Positions 59,160 through 64,000 of a stretch of 64,000 bases of DNA are shown in pieces (the first letter of the stretch is position 1; each line of letters begins with the position of its first letter). Where the stretch lies: the NCBI RefSeq assembly GCF_021155775.2, contig NC_060237.1:21598970-21662969 (forward strand). The letters are read 5' to 3'. Source of the DNA: Neodiprion pinetum (Eukaryota; Arthropoda; Insecta; Hymenoptera; Diprionidae). Below the pieces are notes generated by a model that saw only the letters and a program-made list of their open reading frames with translations, had not been told where the DNA came from and did not search any database. A program made the translations under genes and the position numbers.

Positions 59160-61867
59160 CACGTACTCTTGCGGGACGAGGCGATAACCCGGTGTTTACG
59201 AGGTATCAAACGCACCACCGCCGCCTGTGGTAGAAAGCACCTTGAGCTTTTCCTCGGTAGCGGCTGACCGGCGAGAAGTAAGCGCGGAAACTTCTCCCGT
59301 TACGTCCTCGCAAATTCACCGACATAAGGTGGCCGGTATAAAACCGCCTGCGCAACGTCTAAACCAGCAATAAGCCAGCCGAGGAGAGTTTTCTCGGCTG
59401 CTCTCTGCGTCATCCCCTCGGAAGAAAAGTCGTCTACTGCACCCTCCGTTTGCAGGGGATTTCGAAGTTAATCTTCGGTACGACGATTGATTTCTACAGG
59501 ATGCTTTTTTGCACGGGGGAAAATCGAACTTGAGCAGAACTTTGCATGATGGCATTCCCCAAGGTCTCGACGTCTCTCTAAAACTATACAAACTCGCGTG
59601 CACGCGACGGTTCAGGATTTCATAATATTTCGCTCACTCACGTTTCGTCATCCAAGCTCTGCGTAGGACGTCAATCGATCCGAGGAAATGTAAATCTAAT
59701 CACGTCAAGCAGATTGCTTTGTTTGCTTTTATTTCATTTGCTTGCCCGCACGCTCGAGAAAAATTATCGACAATTCAACGCACAACTGGTCAATAACGAG
59801 CATTTTACATCGTTCCATTTTCGCAAGCTCTCGGAATATCTTTCAGCGGAAGGTTGATGAAAATTGTTTGAGGAGGCTGCGAGAGGATGAGCCAAGAATT
59901 TTCCAATCGACCCACGAGCGATTATTGACTGCAATTGAATATCGAGGGTAAAATCCTCTCAAGGTTGCCCTACGGGGGGAATTCGGGAAAGGATTCCACG
60001 CCTAATACACGTATTTCAGGTCGAATCTAAGTTAAACTTCAAAGAGCCTCCTCGCGCAACCTCCCCTGGTGTACGCAAGATATATCCATACACACAACGT
60101 ACACGCGTACAAACACGTACGCATATAATTACTCGTGCTCAGAAACGAGCCGTGGAAATCCGTTTGTTCTCAATATATATCAACTACAATAATCTGCGAA
60201 AAGGGATGAGATTCGAGTAGAGTAATTTCTAAACGCATCGTCAAGTTTGGAATATCGGCGCGGAGAGTTGGTTTACACCACCCTCCCTCTATCTGGGATA
60301 TACGTGCGATATGGTTGTCCTTAATTGAGAAGCTTCGGGGTTTCGCCGGCGACAATGGCAAAGACAAAGGTAACCGGATGGGCAGAGTTAATTGTTTCGC
60401 AAGTTAATTACTCGTCTAGCTAGAGAAGCGACTGTTTCCTAGCGTGAACCTCGCGAGAACAGTTCGTGGCAAGATTTAGTAATTGGAAGGCGGTTCGCTG
60501 GGCTCGATTGATTTGTTTGCAGACGAAGGCGATGCGACGGTACCGTCGGATTGAACCCATCGCTGCCGTTTTCTCTCCCCAGCTGCGGGTGCTGCGGGAG
60601 TGAGTTCGACGCGGAGCGGGAGATGATGAAAGGTTCGGAGACCAAAGACTAGAGCCAATTTCCATCGGAATTATTAGCTCGCGAAGAGCGTATGCATGAC
60701 TCGTCTGCAGCCCACCGCAAGGCGCGCCCGAGTCTTATGTATCAAAGCCCGGAAGTCAGCCAGGCGGGGGTCGGTTTCCGGGGCGGGTACCCCGCTTCCG
60801 GATCGCGGGGGTGAAACTTTTGTTCCCGGAGATAGGGCGCCGATCGCGTATAACTACCGCCGCTTCAATTCCTCCCGTATAATCTGCGCATTGTTAGTCA
60901 CTGGTACGTGAAATACTCGGCGAACAAGTAGAATCCGAGAATAATCCGGGATGAAGGAATATCCACGCACGCCGATCCTCCCCCTCCTCACCTTGTCTTG
61001 CCTCATTTTTATGGACACTTGCCGATGTCGTGAAAAATTGCAAAAGGAAAGTAAAAAAAAAAAAAAAAAAGGAGTGGATAAACGTGTGCCGCGTTTACGG
61101 AGCGAAAAATATATTTCAGGCAGCTGTCAAAATATACCGAAAAAATCATCGACTCCCCCGACTCCCGAGGTTACAGGGATGATCTAGACGGTGGACGGAC
61201 CTCCAGTCTAGGGTCGTCTTTCATCTATAGCAATTTGTTTCAATGCGAGTAAAAACAGACCTGAAGTAGAAGAACTCGCGGTGAAATGGCAGAAGAGAGA
61301 AATGTCGGGCGATGAGGGGGCGAAGTGAAAAACGAAGAATGAAAATATGGGGGGGGGGGGGGGGGGGAGAAGCGGAGGAATAGAAAGTCTCGCGTCGCGT
61401 CGCTGTTTACCAGTCCTCCAAGTCTCCCAGGAAGTAGACGTAGAGATTTGATTTAGTGACTTCCTATCGCTCTTTTTTGCCAAACGGTATAGATATATAA
61501 ATGAACACGCCTTTTCGTCGAGCGTGCAGCAATAGAAACAGCAGAAGCAGCAACGCTGCACTGCCTCGAGGGCATCGAAGACCGTCCCTGGATATTGTTC
61601 TTTCGGATACGTAAACAAAAGTACATAAAGTGAAACTCAAGCTAGAAAATAAAGGTGGGTATTATATGCCTGTTATAGCTCGAGAGAAACTTTTCCGAAA
61701 CTTGGAAGACGGAGTGAAACAATTGAATTCCGTACCACTTTTCGATTCTTCTTTCCCTTTTTTGAGCTGCACAAAAACCTACAACGTAAGAATAGGTAAT
61801 ACATGTAATAAAGTTACATATTGTAAATATTATAAGTTAACATTGAACAGGTACCGACGGTGGTTGA
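59160..61867. other. Non-coding stretch
   Basis: No supported gene. It holds an A run near 61049-61067 and a 19-base G run at 61349-61367. Confidence 0.55.
61349..61367. repeat. Poly-G run (19 G)
   Basis: A nineteen-base G homopolymer, one of the longest mononucleotide runs here and by far the longest G run. Sequencing or assembly length error is possible. Confidence 0.9.
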
Positions 61868-62047
61868 ATGTCCAAGGTATTTGAATCCAGGCTGATCACA
61901 CGCAAAGGAAAACAAAAAACCCTGTTACGGGCGGGTATACTCGAAGAGCTTGGTATGGGGAAAAGCCGATCTTCAAAAGCTTTCAGGAGGAAGAAATCGA
62001 TACAATTAAAGTCGGCGGCCGTAAATGTCCCAGAGGAAGACGGAAAT
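61868..62047 (+). other. Candidate basic 5' coding exon
   Basis: ATG at 61868, immediately after an in-frame TGA, opens 60 codons ending in phase 0 at GGAAAT|GTAAGC (GT at 62048-62049), a fair donor. The peptide is strongly basic (KGKQKT, RSSKAFRRKK) and ends NVPEEDGN. There is no domain, and no clear promoter or upstream splice site. Confidence 0.2.
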
Positions 62048-64000
62048 GTAAGCGTCAACACTCCGACCGACGTTCGTTATGCATTATACAATCACGGAAC
62101 CTCATCCGAGCGAGTTCCTGGTTGAAAACTATGTTCTCCTCGACTTTCATCTTGCCTCTCGAACTACACTCTCGGCCGCGAATGAGTAAGACAATATCCC
62201 CCTTCGCGGTGGTTTTTAACGCGCTCCGAAACGCGAAAACGCTAAATAAAACAACGGTCTTAAGTTATATTCGTAGACGGGATCACTGCAGGTAATCGGA
62301 AGAACGAATTTCGCGAAAATACGGCTGATTGAACGTTTATTATTTACAGGGTGAGATTTCACCCCCGGTGCAGATTGGGAGTAGAATCGGTTATGAGTGC
62401 GCTGCGGGTAATCGAAGGTAAACACCCACACACGTACACACATACACACAGCTAGTTAAGCAGAGATCACAAATCAGGGCATAATCCTCAGCGTAAGTTT
62501 CAGCGAACGCAAGTGGAGAATTCACTTCGCGCCTCCGCACCTCGAGGATAATAGGATTACAGAAAGCACGGCGTGTCGCTGATTGCGATGTATCCTGCTG
62601 TAGCAGAACCGGACGGTCTCTCGGAAAGCCAGCAAGCCAGGCCTGCAGGATTCGAATTCAGCCCGTAATTATAACGAACAGGGACTGAGAAGAATACCCG
62701 TGTAAAGGCACCCGCGGATCATCTTCGCGGTCATAAATATTAACTCGAGATCTCGAGTTCCGCGGATCGATACAGCGTCGCGTCGGAATATCATGCAGCG
62801 TGAGAATGACGATGGCATAAGACGCCAGAAACCAGATTTACCAGCTCGGGCTTATCGCGGGCTTCGGGCTTTTATCGGGGCCAAACCTCACCTCGGATAA
62901 ACTTTCCTCCGATTCGCGGTCCGCTACATATCGTGAGTGTTAGCCCTGACCACAATCTAGCGCAACTCCTCGATCCTGACGACGGTGTTCGGCCCGATTT
63001 TCACCCCGTGTTTGTCGTCGACGAACGAAGGCTAAGCTCCTACCTTACCGACTACCGGTCACCCCGCCTGGATTAGGCGCAAACTTTGATTGAAGTATGC
63101 TTCCCTCTGTTTGCCAGAAGCTGGACGGGCGGATTTGTCGAGGGGACAAAACGCGCACGTCACGTCACGACGCGACAGTTCCGTCAAAACAATCAGCAAT
63201 TTGGTTCAATTCGGTTTGTACGGAAAGGGAGAATCTGCTTCGATCGGTAAATTGGAAACCGAAAAGCTCACGATCGAAGTGAGATCGCTCTCTCTCTCTC
63301 TCTCTCCTTTCCACCGTATCCTCGGAACTCTGAAAAAGTTATGATTACCGGTCACGAATCTCTCTCAGATCTCTCTATCATCTTTTCCGAGAGAAAATGA
63401 AGAAGTAGAAGAGGAAGAAGGGTTGATCTCGCCGCCCTCACTCGGCGCGTCCAGAGGACGAACAAATTACCGAACCGAAACTCATCTGCAGGCCAACCCT
63501 GCAGCATCGTCTCTGATAATTGAACCCCGGGAACTGTCATCGCAATTCCACCGCGGGCTCCAAACTTTTCCCACTGTATTTCGGATATTCTACCCCATCG
63601 GCGTTTCCCTCTTTATTCTCTTGTATATATGTACAGACTTTCCACAAAGTTACGATATTTTTAGCGGCTTATCTCGTCAGGCCATTACTCCCTGTGTAAC
63701 ACCCTGGACACATACCGGATAAAATAAGAAACATAATACCATGAATTCGTATCGATCGATACACGCAATCGTGTGAATTCAAGATATGGAAAAGATTCTT
63801 TCGTAAGTAAAAGAAAAAAAAAATAAAGAAAGAATCGAGAAATTCTCCGCCGCGGACGTCCTCGCGCCAAAGTTACACTCGAGACAGTCGCGAGTGGTTT
63901 AATTCGCTCTTTAACCACGACAAGTTTTTCAACCCCGCTGAAGTGAATAAATTTCGCGTTTAGGACGTCACCGAGTTACACGCTGCACGATACACGTCAC
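62048..64000. other. Non-coding stretch
   Basis: Nothing recognised except a (CT)n tract at 63288-63306. Confidence 0.55.
63288..63306. repeat. (CT)n microsatellite
   Basis: Nine CT units. Confidence 0.92.

Overview
This window looks like non-coding DNA from a large eukaryotic genome, most likely an arthropod and plausibly a hymenopteran insect. Base composition is mixed with no visible CpG depletion. Poly-purine microsatellites, mostly (GA)n/(CT)n, recur every few kilobases. The only clear protein homology is a decayed non-LTR retrotransposon fragment. There are no bacterial-style gene arrays, rRNAs, convincing tRNAs or CRISPR arrays. The many open frames of 60-212 codons are about what chance gives in 64 kb, and most run through simple repeats.

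The strongest structural signal is on the minus strand. Two sites, at about 3,880 and 26,189, have a fused 3'/5' splice site (pyrimidine tract, then TTTCAG|GTAAGT). This is the signature of zero-length recursive-splicing ratchet points known from long insect introns. Each is followed within 100 nt by another GTAAGT donor. I infer that at least the left 26 kb, and possibly the whole window, lies inside a very long intron of a minus-strand gene whose exons are mostly outside the window.

Layout. 1-5 kb: non-coding with TA repeats and ratchet point 1. 5.12-5.25 kb: a 46-bp near-perfect hairpin. 5.3-26 kb: non-coding, with a possible minus-strand first exon near 14.06-14.26 kb. 26.1-26.2 kb: ratchet point 2. 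26-33 kb: non-coding, with a possible plus-strand exon at 31.98-32.19 kb. 33.41-34.82 kb: a 1.4-kb foldback element with two 654-bp arms around a 98-bp spacer. 35-48 kb: GC-richer sequence with several ambiguous exon-like segments and a clear signal-peptide ORF at 43.4-43.5 kb (minus). 48.17-48.49 kb: protein-like minus-strand segments ending in a strong donor. 54.2-54.4 kb: a small possible MITE. 56.37-56.61 kb: the reverse-transcriptase fragment, fenced by microsatellites. 58.5-59.16 kb: a possible plus-strand repeat-coding terminal exon.

No set of genes working together can be reconstructed. Every candidate exon below is called from splice-site and reading-frame appearance only, and confidences are set accordingly. 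Firm calls are the foldback element, the short hairpin, the retrotransposon relic and the microsatellites. The ratchet points are strong motif matches whose function is inferred.
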